The translations under genes and the position numbers were made by a program. This document shows positions 12,001 through 17,051 of a stretch of 64,000 nt of DNA, piece after piece. The notes under the pieces are model-generated. The model saw only the letters and a list, made by a program, of their open reading frames with translations. It was not told where the DNA came from and made no database searches. Each line of letters begins with the position of its first letter. The stretch's first letter is position 1. The DNA is from Micromonospora musae (lineage in GTDB: Bacteria > Actinomycetota > Actinomycetes > Mycobacteriales > Micromonosporaceae), in assembly GCF_003626635.1 (NCBI RefSeq), contig NZ_RAZT01000004.1:451082-515081 (forward strand), written 5' to 3'.

Positions 12001-12900
12001 CGGCGGCGCGTCGGGGTCCTTCTTCGTGTACGGGGGCGGGGCGTCGGGGTCGTTCTTCGAGCCGGAGTACGTCGGTGCGTTGTCGGACTCCTTGACCACG
12101 GTCTCGATGACGGGCTGCTTGACCGGGGGCGGGAGTGGGCCGTCGTCCTTGATCGGAGCCGGGGTGGGCAGGTCGTCCGCCGCGCCCTTTCCCGGCGGCG
12201 GGATCGGCACGTTGCCCTTGCCGAAGAGCTTGTTGAAGATCGCGCCACCGCCGGCGCCCAGGACCATGCCGACCACGCCGATCCAGGCGCCGATCTCGGC
12301 GGCCTTCCCGGTCTGGTCCCAGTTCCAGCCCTTCTGGTTGCCCTCCGAGATCATGATGCTCTGCGCGATGATGTCCATGAGGACCTGGAGGCCGACGCCC
12401 ATCGCCTGGCTCATCGCCACCGCGTAGATGAGCTTGGCCAGCCATCGGGCGATCATCAGCTTCTCGACCAGCAGGCGCATGGCGAGCTTCTCGAGGACGC
12501 CGGGCACGAGCCAGGCGATCGCGAGCGCGATGGCGACCTCGATCATCAGCTGGATGACCGAGAGGAAGATCATCAGCTTGGCGTACTCGACCTGGTTCGC
12601 GGTCTTGTCCAGCTCGTCGCCCATCCGCCGGACGTACCGTGACGCGACGCCCAGGAAGCCGTCCTCGGAGAGGAAGCCCTCCATCGACTCGACGAAGGCC
12701 TGCTCGGACTTGCCCATCACGCCGTCGCGGATGTTGTTCACCCCGGTGATGAGCAGCGGCACGACGCGTTCGATGCCGTCGGCGGTGTCGCCGAACGCCT
12801 CCGCGATCGCGCGCACCTTGTCGGGGTTGGTGGCCGGGAACTCCTCGCCCGAGAGCCACTTGAGGAAGGCGGCGGCCTCGTCCGACATCTCGATGTCCAC
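1..12900 (-). CDS. Giant T7SS-associated polymorphic toxin, 3' end outside window
   Basis: This frame stays open for 4,300 codons and leaves the window, so the C-terminus is missing. I chose GTG 12900 because GAGGAGG lies about 10 bases upstream; GTG 12909 is too close to it, and ATG 12888 is also possible. Residues 1-110 resemble the WXG100-like N-terminus of CpnT-type toxins (IEMSDEAAAFLKWL), followed by hydrophobic helices at about 115-235. A long Pro/Ser/Thr/Gly linker comes next, with PPPY motifs and (G/A)SNGA repeats. About 857-1003 looks like a papain-fold (Tox-PL) domain, with Cys878 in ELCVDQ, His957 in GIGHAFALYH and LEPQQP after it. The middle has about five degenerate beta-rich modules. 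A second Tox-PL-like copy near 2980-3127 lacks the GHxF His. Near 3850-4010 is a metzincin-like HEVMHLLGLPDEY motif (His3987, Glu3988, His3991). Secretion by the adjacent system is inferred; the toxic activity is unknown. Confidence 0.85.
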   Translation of the reverse strand, partial: MDIEMSDEAAAFLKWLSGEEFPATNPDKVRAIAEAFGDTADGIERVVPLLITGVNNIRDGVMGKSEQAFVESMEGFLSEDGFLGVASRYVRRMGDELDKTANQVEYAKLMIFLSVIQLMIEVAIALAIAWLVPGVLEKLAMRLLVEKLMIARWLAKLIYAVAMSQAMGVGLQVLMDIIAQSIMISEGNQKGWNWDQTGKAAEIGAWIGVVGMVLGAGGGAIFNKLFGKGNVPIPPPGKGAADDLPTPAPIKDDGPLPPPVKQPVIETVVKESDNAPTYSGSKNDPDAPPPYTKKDPDAPPPYRKHDPAAGHQSLAGETLHEGATEVVGEGTYGAMTGEGWEWSSTPATFVSGALSGLLSGLGTIAGTHLRMETHGPGGGIGAGSSGDGPPVGGPPIPVDPPPSYDEATAPPSTTPGSAGGTGGASGGGGSTGGAGSNGAGSNGAASNGAGSNGAGSNGAASNGAGSNGAASNGGNTSGTGTGGAEGGARPGGDDSDDGPTRVTPPPYADPPSVDQQHPGDGPTDANGPNSPTRDVSDGSTNSDSGSSTTPDEEGLYIPPPITVVPVEFGPFDTIDTTDTSGVSDTSGTADTTGQGDGTSVDSGPPAAGGTWSGTPAAGPAAPSPAGGPGTTGATGPGATSTTGPGTTGTTTTGPGTTTSGTTTTGSGSTGTGSGTAANGPAASTGTTSQPTPIRDNGTGGPPNGSGAGNGPSRVDDPFRTSAGVPTPTATDQTGANNPFRVAAEVPAPASTDGLGSNNPYRDSVETPAPAPTDGLGSNNPYRDSGDAPAPAPGGPASPTPATSLDETGGRRAESTRRDTPPGSESDGPRRVPSQVPQFGDQPAVRLDRDGVEQLVDEVADRVRPQSGNPDGQPDPELCVDQLIAIQQSVFTQRAPIARAGRSTDDLKVGTGHVADRLGGGATWRPISSWTDVERAVEQAGPGSMALVLWQQPSGIGHAFALYHTTDLSEPLQWLEPQQPKGSRLVTRDDLGSAIAARVLVLDPTGREIPLTEQPPAHGPDAGKPAPVVLPTGPESESVARAIVDAPTDHRYGALFRRGRRSPTPPAAPPTPETSVSEASTYSADQPRESEENLTPAPVTVAPVLTSAVPDTVAVPPTVTSMAAELTAVTPTPGTPPPAGPASFVEPAATSTTAPAVPPTDGPVSEPTTPVPPPASVTPAPAAPGRGPETTGPLAAVEGEHVPPLPPGLRPGVRFAVDLPVEPVNPLARAGLDPEAVDELTERARRAVDGGPQNLAAEPSSAPPATPAVTTEPPAGPASTAETPTDVVDPPADPASVVDTPTNVTDPPAEPGSTPESVVDTPTNVTDPPAEPGSTPGSTPGSTPESPAEPVNPPEDVPQPPWYIEHGATGAMSIQSAGYADPGRVAAQIVAALPDGAPNATVTESESLRNGVRARLTALLGIDGHTPPAANRPDESPVSAAALVDLASADANTDRWDKLLREGWTEVIDGRLVWIKPRLHAAKPVPARPAQGNKFEVAFNSTASSSARDQKKPGELSTGPDLILKLPRKFQLMPIGLPLEAEYANSHSVSSSDRVISGRKLFFNGGPSYASGLAVDVFVDGRRWGDTRELDPDDGLLVVKFPEQYVGRDQRPRTGATVDPDQAAKPGPATAHDVLTAIDYTPAVAALHRQLRDHDLPAQTVATVSQHVTQQLLNERTARGRSRWLLNGGDMSEQLTAPIGTGKEFRGYVTVELVVRRLQRLGETDGVSVRDDLGAAQGDSETRSGSYSFGFAPRVVPSGLTATAAGNDRGGLGPNVGMEWGKSVSQDVGGGAMNHTILVRSAEHARYAADVSVNVKVDSSTHRIPWFDARVMAEFGVPTTDAEAFERQHHGKPLPPAPAQPHWYGAVVPTVTPTAPVTAEEATNRLGAPRRNAPQVRAPFRPDQAADREPLLMAARQGDGPGTTNHLPGGERVMPQVLTALRDTVGRVRELRNRLGMDDLTPGTDSWGEVRRLASIRYGLPALEADPARVRAGIFTTFDIDGERYKVLVTAHPREWIGSSTYPMPVNNRAMSTAKVSAGVTNKQRLHGGLSANASFGYDKSVRGQLAGLHVDGSYERSTERGHSRTLKSYRRTETTKDVVQHDYNLVYEVTVWPDDGAPTRWLIDGPDVQQHVVVPVEHLPATTPTAAEIAAVGVTVQTHGNRPPPPLPGAVPFEREGVTGVYPRFGELHELPATVARLYGQAHGLAADWHLDPSKWPVELWDAELAVPTKLSANLPALTSSEQRWTIPLGTRDGMTVEAEITASVHDVPHLGTSEAVEIEQYAQAASQFDVAEETEQAVSIGAGGGAYYSGGRRTADDSAASNIGGGYVSAHAATESGRSASSGSGSIDVTRATYKGPVHSYRPELVRFTVTVKGWRGSDPAVVQRWATVDVHNGMEFQVPNRMAHELGLPGTVPLADSPAPRRELDPQLGRAASHVERLQTDDPPLQLILDTLTERGVLPPADSGPPPMLRKALTKTFSLDALEVEAFELFGSGVQEWFVVPGTLLGTGYLFVRVSASLGTVTSDRPRPEVNLTLRGQGFDSTEESESSGWSAKVGFVGRGRGAGAAGVGGGTGRVDYDWSSSREHGEEHATKDIFRYGTSGSHELTNQVHFTVEMRYTHQMPLQLQVVGNAVRSLLMPLTTGFPTLRALIDPQRNAWEMVDPRPQAGSVRRLLPAFLTGPADNNSQRWEPLLADDEPISTQTWSESPPRDVGLNDLVSTDPTFIPIALPITEQLGRDLIRALEPGGSQTQLSAKVAPTNLLGQLVFRHLLGLTGFALGDVLVDPGQFIAETNLRPRIQQLLDHRYRVPGTDVRLGIVLTDVAQLLDENGMPVNPTEKARRYTQEETKPVVESGSSRGWDAGVTVDAAAVPGGKTRSAGARLGGKAGSHSGEKFTAELAEIAERNTEYKAPHTFYQYGLTLVVHLADGRTVTVPSPEGLYGQSQRSPEALLGPDDPRRDGLVVNGRMLTAARLLQATDRAVEQAGPDADELTVLGALAGQLYPAGVRPLPDAEHLVTGERPEPDDFSTVEHWSHTPSWDAVSEAVRRSGPGSTALVLDTDGDGNERGLAVYHTADGRILWTDPHETGDAWLTPDPDGASDGRIPVERDPRNARVLLIDPSGGTIENRRLVPEEFTRRPAQEPPPAPATDLVPPGPPAPATDVVPPGPATPTPADVAPSESDAPAPGTLPPPAPGTVADTTASTPETVVPPEPGTSAPESGTSPESDSDSVTPGTILPEDAEGARRRDQDRAARSRAFLGPLPHPLSPPPEQRSAVTVHPSLSPTPPATDGSTPASAPGDRRPPLPHPAPAQPSPPPPPTASGSTTDASTAAPDPQAASGSTTDASTAAPDPQAASGSTTDASTAAPDPQAASGPATDASTAAPDPQAASGSTTDASTAAPDPQAASGPATDAGAAAPDAEAAPSGPILWTDPVELHEAGLLDIVAGPDGSVLSGSELAQHVREARSAHGEDPAPDRGAAVATRTIRWIRDQARAATTDSAMAALLGTGPATNPRPLTVEVELGLQPVPTGETTADRTAREAREADLVAWLTSQVNLQLTLGLTRWSQRQSDAPAIPRTRVRFSVVREAAATNGAPAVDRVRLRAVEQVPATAKPRTSRGQRALIGGGRTIEVRRDPSTGQPAEEAGAAIDALAVEVAAAAVGRHRFAGSVEPIGAAPQLPAPQVRLVGRYDELDGHPDDGVGDALTVYQRFQRSLEAEVNRRIAELTGEQATAAQVSEVVSRIGYSYGARPVAGAEPGQRHPQPVDVEYTLPPAPPPVDDQQRPRMDYLSSWRLSPASTAGPGWWRADSAVPDVDQILAELPESAFRLVSAESAEAGESRGNPELLDYYRADVRYDVARVAVEETGPSGGPATSQPVRIFRTRIHLLPAEGVADADVESFMAHARAAIAQEINGRFRFPDGDQFHLVVEFTDTADAAHHVIQVPKTGSMTSGIWPVTVLRPAEADPEVAPPDPQEDTQRIRDSVLHEVMHLLGLPDEYLAAGAAEGVHSTASVFRNAYRDPPTWRSPRRPDLPSALMQDVSRAGGPDIIAARYLWELAYIQESSTVAPLTSVRRSDETVEVVAAPVDTWSDGALHSALLDRMPDEHSADTNARMAQNLRYERDATDAVLSRPGEWVWGRNFVMLPATAAARIVDGERFLLRAESTEFDEVPPGYEVAIVDSYSWVVGDSDAELRFVVPSRLPITFVERPADGWSHFVQSDQLTAAEPDDAALTGENDPAEFAPPAPDDPDAIPDFDGSGLVVDLSDLVLEASDSPDPASHRPPLPPRPEAARDSSTSTP
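2645..2942 (-). repeat. 51-bp in-frame tandem repeat, about 5.8 copies
   Basis: Units start at 2645, 2696, 2747, 2798, 2849 and 2900, each 51 bases and nearly identical. On the minus strand each encodes a 17-residue unit of the type GSTTDASTAAPDPQAAS inside the giant toxin-like protein. Variants differ by a few bases (ggcggg versus gtggac, tcggg versus tccgg). It looks like a flexible spacer that can change length by slippage. Confidence 0.9.
11482..11603 (-). repeat. 15-bp in-frame repeat coding for (G/A)SNGA
   Basis: About eight copies of a 15-base unit based on gcgccgttcgagccc (plus strand) encode alternating GSNGA and ASNGA pentapeptides in the linker after the N-terminal helices of the giant protein. 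The likely role is a flexible, unstructured spacer. Confidence 0.85.
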
Positions 12901-12929
12901 GGCCGTCACACCTCCTCGTCATTGAGGGA

Positions 12930-12961
12930 GGGGCCACACCGCCACTGTGCGGTGTGGCCCC
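12930..12961 (-). terminator. Perfect 13-bp hairpin just upstream of the giant gene
   Basis: GGGGCCACACCGC (12930-12942) pairs perfectly with 12949-12961 around a 6-base loop. It lies between the 108-aa gene and the ribosome binding site of the giant gene, ending only about 13 bases before GAGGAGG. There is no T-tract on the minus strand. It could be a terminator of the small-gene operon, an attenuator that limits read-through into the giant gene, or an mRNA processing site. Confidence 0.6.
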
Positions 12962-12995
12962 GGAAACTCACTCCGGGCCGACGCTGGCCCGTAAC

Positions 12996-13322
12996 TCAGT
13001 GCCGACCGCCACCGTCGCCCTTCGGCGTCGCGAGGTCGATGTTGGTCTCCTCCACGCGGGACAGTAGCGAACGCAGCGAGTCCACCTTCGAGCCGTCTCC
13101 CCGGGAGAGCCGGACGAGGCCGTCGATGATCGACGTGACCAGCTCGATCTGGGTCTTGAGCCCGTCCTGGATCTGCTTGTCCACCTTGGCGCGGACCCCG
13201 CCGGGCGGGTTGTTCAGCTCGACCACGGAGGCGAAGTTCTTGTTCACCGCGGTCATCTCGCGCTGCGCCGGGGCGAGCTTGCCGCTACGCAGCAGATCGG
13301 TGTCGGCTCCGACGCTAGCCAC
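12996..13322 (-). CDS. 108-aa T7SS-associated helical protein, unknown function
   Basis: A small, mostly helical protein starting with GTG (ASVGADTDLLRSGKL...) and ending in a Gly/Asp-rich tail. No catalytic motif, signal peptide or membrane segment is visible, and I do not recognise a family. The start overlaps the last 8 bases of the YbaB-like gene, so the two are probably translationally coupled. The next gene downstream is the giant toxin-like gene, separated by a hairpin. Size, helical character and position suggest a small secretion partner, chaperone or WXG100-like helper. That role is inferred from context only. Confidence 0.75.
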   Translation of the reverse strand: MASVGADTDLLRSGKLAPAQREMTAVNKNFASVVELNNPPGGVRAKVDKQIQDGLKTQIELVTSIIDGLVRLSRGDGSKVDSLRSLLSRVEETNIDLATPKGDGGGRH

Positions 13323-13755
13323 GGTTCACCCCCGGCTCCCCGCCGGCCGGCGACTTCGCCTCGCCGAACGACTCGTTGATCGACTGCATCGCCTCGTCGA
13401 ACATCTGGTCGGCGGTCTTCGAGCCGCGCAACAGACCGGCCAGCGGCAGTCCGGGCGGCAGGATCGACTCGAACAGCTTCATCGCCTTCTCCCGAGCCTC
13501 CTCCCGCGCCGTCTTCTGCGTCTCCACCAGGAGACTGGCCAGCTCCGCGGGCGCCATCGTGCGGTAGGCGTTCGTCGGGAACTTGACCTCGACCAGGTCA
13601 CCCCGGCCGTCCACGGTGACGCTGACGGCCCGGTTCTTGGCCGTCACCGTCGTCTGCGCCCCCGACATCTGCTGTTCGACACCGCTGATCGCGGCCTTCT
13701 TCTCCTCGAACTCGGCGTACGCCTGCTCGATCCGGTCGTACAGCGGACTGGTCAT
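13315..13755 (-). CDS. YbaB/EbfC-family-like protein
   Basis: A 146-aa protein with the layout of YbaB/EbfC proteins: an N-terminal helix (residues 1-35, YDRIEQAYAEFEEKKAAI), a beta-hairpin (about 38-65, including TVDGRGDLVEVKF) and a long helical C-terminal half. YbaB proteins bind DNA as nucleoid-associated dimers. Versions in actinobacterial ESX loci (EspL-like) are thought to act as chaperones or partners of secreted substrates instead. The start is ATG 13755 with GAGGAGA upstream. It follows the Gly-rich protein by 12 bases and overlaps the 108-aa gene by 8, which points to one operon. Confidence 0.8.
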   Translation of the reverse strand: MTSPLYDRIEQAYAEFEEKKAAISGVEQQMSGAQTTVTAKNRAVSVTVDGRGDLVEVKFPTNAYRTMAPAELASLLVETQKTAREEAREKAMKLFESILPPGLPLAGLLRGSKTADQMFDEAMQSINESFGEAKSPAGGEPGVNRG

Positions 13756-13767
13756 CTCGTTCTCCTC

Positions 13768-16164
13768 TCAGTTGGCGCGACGGACCTGCTGGCCACTGCC
13801 CCGACCGGGGCCGTACGGGGAGCCGGGCGTCTGCGGCGCGGCCGGCGACCAAGGGGTGCGCTGCCCGCTCGATGGCTCGGGGAGCTCGTCGCGGCCGATC
13901 ACCGCGGGGGCCACGTCCGGGTCGGTGCCCCAGACCTCTTCCTCCTCGGCCAACCAGGTGGTGCGTTCGCGCTCCTTCTCCTGCTGGTTGCCCGCCCCCA
14001 TGCCGCCCATCGGCGGCATCATGGGCGGGTAACCGCCGGCCGGTCCGAACGCGCCGGGCGCGCCGTTCAGGCCCGGCTGGTTGACGCCGGGGACCAGGTT
14101 GAGACCGTTCAGCCCGGCGCCGGCCGGTGCCGGACCCAGCGAACCGACCATCATCCCGTTGGGGTTGTTGGAGCCCGACCCGGCGCCGCCGTTGCCGAGA
14201 CCGGCACCACCGAAGTCGTCGAAGGCGTGCCCGCCCGAGGCCCCGCCGAAGAAGTCGTTACCCCCGAGGCCGCCGGTGCCCGAGCCGCCGAGGCCGGGGA
14301 AGTTCCCGCCGTCGCCCGAGCCGCCGAGGCCCGGGAAGTTGCCGCCCGCGCCGGGGCCGTCGGAGCCGCCGAGGCCCGGGAAGTTGCCGCCCGCGCCGGG
14401 GCCGTCGGAGCCGCCGAGGCCGGGGAAGTTCCCGCCGGCACCGGGACCGTCCGAGCCGCCGAGGCCGGGGACGGTGATGCCGGACCCGGAGCCCGAGCCG
14501 CCCGATCCACCGAGGCCGGGGAAGTTCCCGCCGGCACCGGGACCACCGAGATCCGGGAGATCGTCGATGGAGGACGGCCCCTCGTCGAAGTCGCCACCGG
14601 TGGTCGGCCCGTTCTGCGACGGCGGTTTGTCGTCGTTGCCCCGCGGACCGTTCAGGCCGCCGAATCCGGGCAGGCCACCGAGACCGAGGTTGCCGCCGAA
14701 GCCGGCGCCGCCACCCGCGCCCGATCCCGACCCGGTCAAACCCTCCAGCCCGGTACCGCCGCCGCCACCGTTGCCGTTGCCGAAGAGCCCGTTGGTGTCG
14801 AGGCCGCCTCCGCCGCCGCCTCCGCCGCCGCCGAAGAGGCTGTTCGCGTCGAAGCCGCCACCACCGCCGCCTCCGCCGCCGCCGAAGAGGCTGTTCGCGT
14901 CGAAGCCGCCACCGCCTCCGCTTCCGCCGCCACCCTTGTTCAGGATGTCGTCGAGGTTGATGCCGCCGCCGCCGCCCCCTCCGCCGCCACCGCCCTTGTT
15001 GAGGATGTCGTCGATGTCGAGCCCGCCGCCTCCTCCGCCACCCTTGTTGAGGATGTCGTCGAGGTTGATCCCGCCGTCGTCGCCTCCGCCGTTGAGGTCG
15101 TCCTTCGACGGCGGCGGGGGCGTGTACGTCCGGGGGTCGACCAGGTTCCGGTAGGTCGTCTCGAAGCTGTCGTGCAGGTTGCGGTACTGCGTCGTCATCG
15201 CGTCGTTCAGCACCTTCGCCGCCTCGGCGAAGAACGCCTTCATGTTGTTGTTCAGGCTTTCGAGTGCCTTGTCCGCGTGGATGAAGTCGTACGTCTTCGG
15301 CCCGTTGCCGATGTCGATCGTGATGGGCCAGGTCGTGAGGTCCTTCCAGACCACGAGCAAACCGTTGTCCCAGGCGCGGCCGTTCCAGTCGTCGGTGTCG
15401 TTGCCCAGTTGGTCGACCGCCCGCTCGAGGTCGCGCATCGCGGCCTCGGCCATCGCCCTCGGGCTCCGCCCCGGGTGCTTGTCGAAGGCCTCCCACGCCT
15501 TCCCTATCTCCGTGAGGAAGGTCTGCACCGCGTCGCCGTTGCGGTGCAGCATCGCCACCCAGTCGTCGGCGGTCTTGAGGTCCTCCCGGAGCAGCACCAT
15601 CTCGTCCCGGAGGTTCGTGAGCGACTCACGAAGCCCCTCCGCCGCCGCGCCCTTGAACCCGTCGCCGAGGTTGTCGACCTCGGTCTTGAGCTGCTGGGAC
15701 GCCGTGTCGAGCCACATCGCGAGGTTGTAGAAGCTCTCCGCCGACTCGTGCAGGGTCGCCGGGTCGAGCGGCGGTGGCAGCGGCGGACGGGACAGCGCGT
15801 CGTCGGAGCTCTTGTAGAACTGGTTCCAGTAGTCGTCGGGCGCGTAGTCGCCCGACTTCTCGTACCAGTTCACCTTCCCCTTGATGATGTAGAACGCGGC
15901 GTGGGACTTGCCGATGTACCCGTCGCCCTCGTAGTACCACGCCTGCGCCGTCCGGCGGTAGAGGGTGAACTCGTTGTTCGCCGGCGTACCCATCGGGTCG
16001 TCCCACGGCTTCGCCTTCGAGTTCACGTAGAAGCCGGAGTTCGAGAGGCTGATCCAGGTCGGCTCGGTGAACTGCCGAGAGTCCATCTCGGACGCGCCGA
16101 GCACCTCCCGCATGCCCTGTTCCCAGGCCGGCAGGCTGTTCGGCAACGGATTTGGCTGAGTCAT
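13768..16164 (-). CDS. 798-aa Gly-rich T7SS protein with repeated short motifs
   Basis: A probable secreted or structural component of the secretion locus. Residues 1-350 are a structured, largely helical region (MTQPNPLPNSLPAWEQGMR...) with no known catalytic motif. Beyond about residue 355 the protein is low-complexity: three units of the type INLDDILNKGGGG, three of FDANSLFGGGG type, then many GxGGNFPGLGGSDGPGA repeats. The C-terminus is again ordered and charged (ERTTWLAEEEEVWGTDPD then VAPAVIGRDEL), a tail I associate with actinobacterial ESX-locus proteins. It resembles PPE/EspB-like substrates in layout (helical head, Gly-rich tail), but I cannot assign it to a family. ATG 16164 has GAAGG upstream. 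Confidence 0.8.
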   Translation of the reverse strand: MTQPNPLPNSLPAWEQGMREVLGASEMDSRQFTEPTWISLSNSGFYVNSKAKPWDDPMGTPANNEFTLYRRTAQAWYYEGDGYIGKSHAAFYIIKGKVNWYEKSGDYAPDDYWNQFYKSSDDALSRPPLPPPLDPATLHESAESFYNLAMWLDTASQQLKTEVDNLGDGFKGAAAEGLRESLTNLRDEMVLLREDLKTADDWVAMLHRNGDAVQTFLTEIGKAWEAFDKHPGRSPRAMAEAAMRDLERAVDQLGNDTDDWNGRAWDNGLLVVWKDLTTWPITIDIGNGPKTYDFIHADKALESLNNNMKAFFAEAAKVLNDAMTTQYRNLHDSFETTYRNLVDPRTYTPPPPSKDDLNGGGDDGGINLDDILNKGGGGGGGLDIDDILNKGGGGGGGGGGGINLDDILNKGGGGSGGGGGFDANSLFGGGGGGGGGGFDANSLFGGGGGGGGGGLDTNGLFGNGNGGGGGTGLEGLTGSGSGAGGGAGFGGNLGLGGLPGFGGLNGPRGNDDKPPSQNGPTTGGDFDEGPSSIDDLPDLGGPGAGGNFPGLGGSGGSGSGSGITVPGLGGSDGPGAGGNFPGLGGSDGPGAGGNFPGLGGSDGPGAGGNFPGLGGSGDGGNFPGLGGSGTGGLGGNDFFGGASGGHAFDDFGGAGLGNGGAGSGSNNPNGMMVGSLGPAPAGAGLNGLNLVPGVNQPGLNGAPGAFGPAGGYPPMMPPMGGMGAGNQQEKERERTTWLAEEEEVWGTDPDVAPAVIGRDELPEPSSGQRTPWSPAAPQTPGSPYGPGRGSGQQVRRAN

Positions 16165-16222
16165 CGGGACCTTCGTTCACCGCGGAGCAGACGGTCGTGA
16201 GGGGGTCGGGGTCGCGGACCGG

Positions 16223-16612
16223 TCAGGGGGTCTTGTTGCCGTTACCGGTCGGGCCGTTGTTGCCGAGACCGGTCGACGACGCGTACGAGGTGTTGGCGTT
16301 CTCGATGTCGTCACTCGAGGCGATGATGCGCTCAAGATTCTGGCCGTAGCTCGACAGCTTCTGGTCGTACGCGGCGAGCCGCTGGTCGACCTGGCCGCCC
16401 ACGGTCCTGATCCGCTCCCGCAGGTCCTTGCCGGCGGTGAAGTTGTCCGTGCCGGTGCGGACCACGAGGCTGTTGAGGTGCCCGCCGTGCGGGTGGGCCA
16501 TGTCGTTGGGGTTCGCTCCGGCCCGGACCGTGGTGACCTGGTTCCTGATCCCCTTCAGCTTCTGGACCACGCCGCGCAGGTACGCCTCGTCGATCTTGAT
16601 TTCTTTCGGCAC
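16223..16612 (-). CDS. 129-aa helical T7SS-associated protein
   Basis: A small, mostly helical protein starting at GTG 16612 with a GGGAAGGGA ribosome binding site. It begins PKEIKIDEAYLRGVVQKLKG, continues with helix-forming sequence to about residue 105 and ends in a Gly/Asn-rich tail (GLGNNGPTGNGNKTP). There is no WXG motif. The composition recalls EspC/EsxA-like helical-hairpin substrates, and the position between the WXG100 pair and the Gly-rich protein supports a role as substrate or partner. A hairpin at 16653-16692 separates it from the upstream esx genes, which may change its expression relative to them. Confidence 0.75.
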   Translation of the reverse strand: MPKEIKIDEAYLRGVVQKLKGIRNQVTTVRAGANPNDMAHPHGGHLNSLVVRTGTDNFTAGKDLRERIRTVGGQVDQRLAAYDQKLSSYGQNLERIIASSDDIENANTSYASSTGLGNNGPTGNGNKTP

Positions 16613-16652
16613 CGCTGGATCCCTTCCCTTGATCTCTCGCTCTGGACAGGTC

Positions 16653-16692
16653 CCGGCCGGGCGGCGCGGGTGCTTCCGGGCCGCCCGACCGG
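16653..16692 (-). terminator. GC-rich hairpin after the esx-type pair
   Basis: CCGGCCGGGCGGC (16653-16665) pairs with 16680-16692 with a single mismatch. A second small stem, CCGGGG/CCCCGG at 16704-16719, sits right behind the stop codon of the upstream gene. Together they form a likely partial terminator or 3'-stabilising structure on the minus strand. Abundant esx mRNAs often end in such structures. Confidence 0.5.
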
Positions 16693-16720
16693 CTCAGCCT
16701 GTGCCGGGGTGAGCCCCGGG

Positions 16721-17011
16721 TCAGGCGACGAAGAGAGTCGCGCCCTGCTGGTCACCGGCGTGGTAGTTGTCGCCGATCTTGCGCAGCTCGGCGACGGCCT
16801 TCGCCGTGCCGCTCTCCACCATCCGCATGCCGTCTTCCCACTTCTTCTGGACGGCGTCGTAGTTGTCGATCGTCTGACCGGCGTTCTCGCTCAGGAAGAC
16901 CTGAACCTGGGACTTCAGCTCGTCGAGGGACTGCCGCAGCCGCTGCGCGACGCTCTCCAGCTGGCTCGCCGCGGCGTCGACGTCGGAGAGGTCGACGGTG
17001 TAAGTGGCCAT
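16721..17011 (-). CDS. WXG100-family small protein, EsxB-like, WXG motif lost
   Basis: A 96-aa helical-hairpin protein (ATYTVDLSDVDAAASQLESV). Length, heptad-like spacing and pairing with the next WXG100 gene fit the EsxA/EsxB family, whose members form heterodimers exported by the EccC motor. The turn reads ENAGQTIDNYDAVQKKW instead of a canonical W-x-G. ATG 17011 is preceded by GGAAGGAAA. The C-terminus ends GDQQGATLFVA without a clear YxxxD/E export tag, though DNYDAVQKK lies in the middle. It is 40 bases downstream of the partner gene in the same operon. Confidence 0.85.
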   Translation of the reverse strand: MATYTVDLSDVDAAASQLESVAQRLRQSLDELKSQVQVFLSENAGQTIDNYDAVQKKWEDGMRMVESGTAKAVAELRKIGDNYHAGDQQGATLFVA

Positions 17012-17051
17012 TGCTCGTTTCCTTCCTGCCTGACGTGTCGTACGGAAAAGA

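Noticed and set aside
5038..12642. Very long plus-strand open frame (over 2,500 codons) opposite the giant gene
   Set aside because: It is an antisense shadow caused by high third-position GC. Its product is Arg/Gly/Val-rich with no domain, while the minus frame has recognisable domains and stays open from 12900 to position 1.
14750..15080. CCG/GCC trinucleotide runs as a possible regulatory or unstable repeat
   Set aside because: They are glycine codons of the poly-Gly tail of the 798-aa protein and keep the frame; no separate function is suggested.
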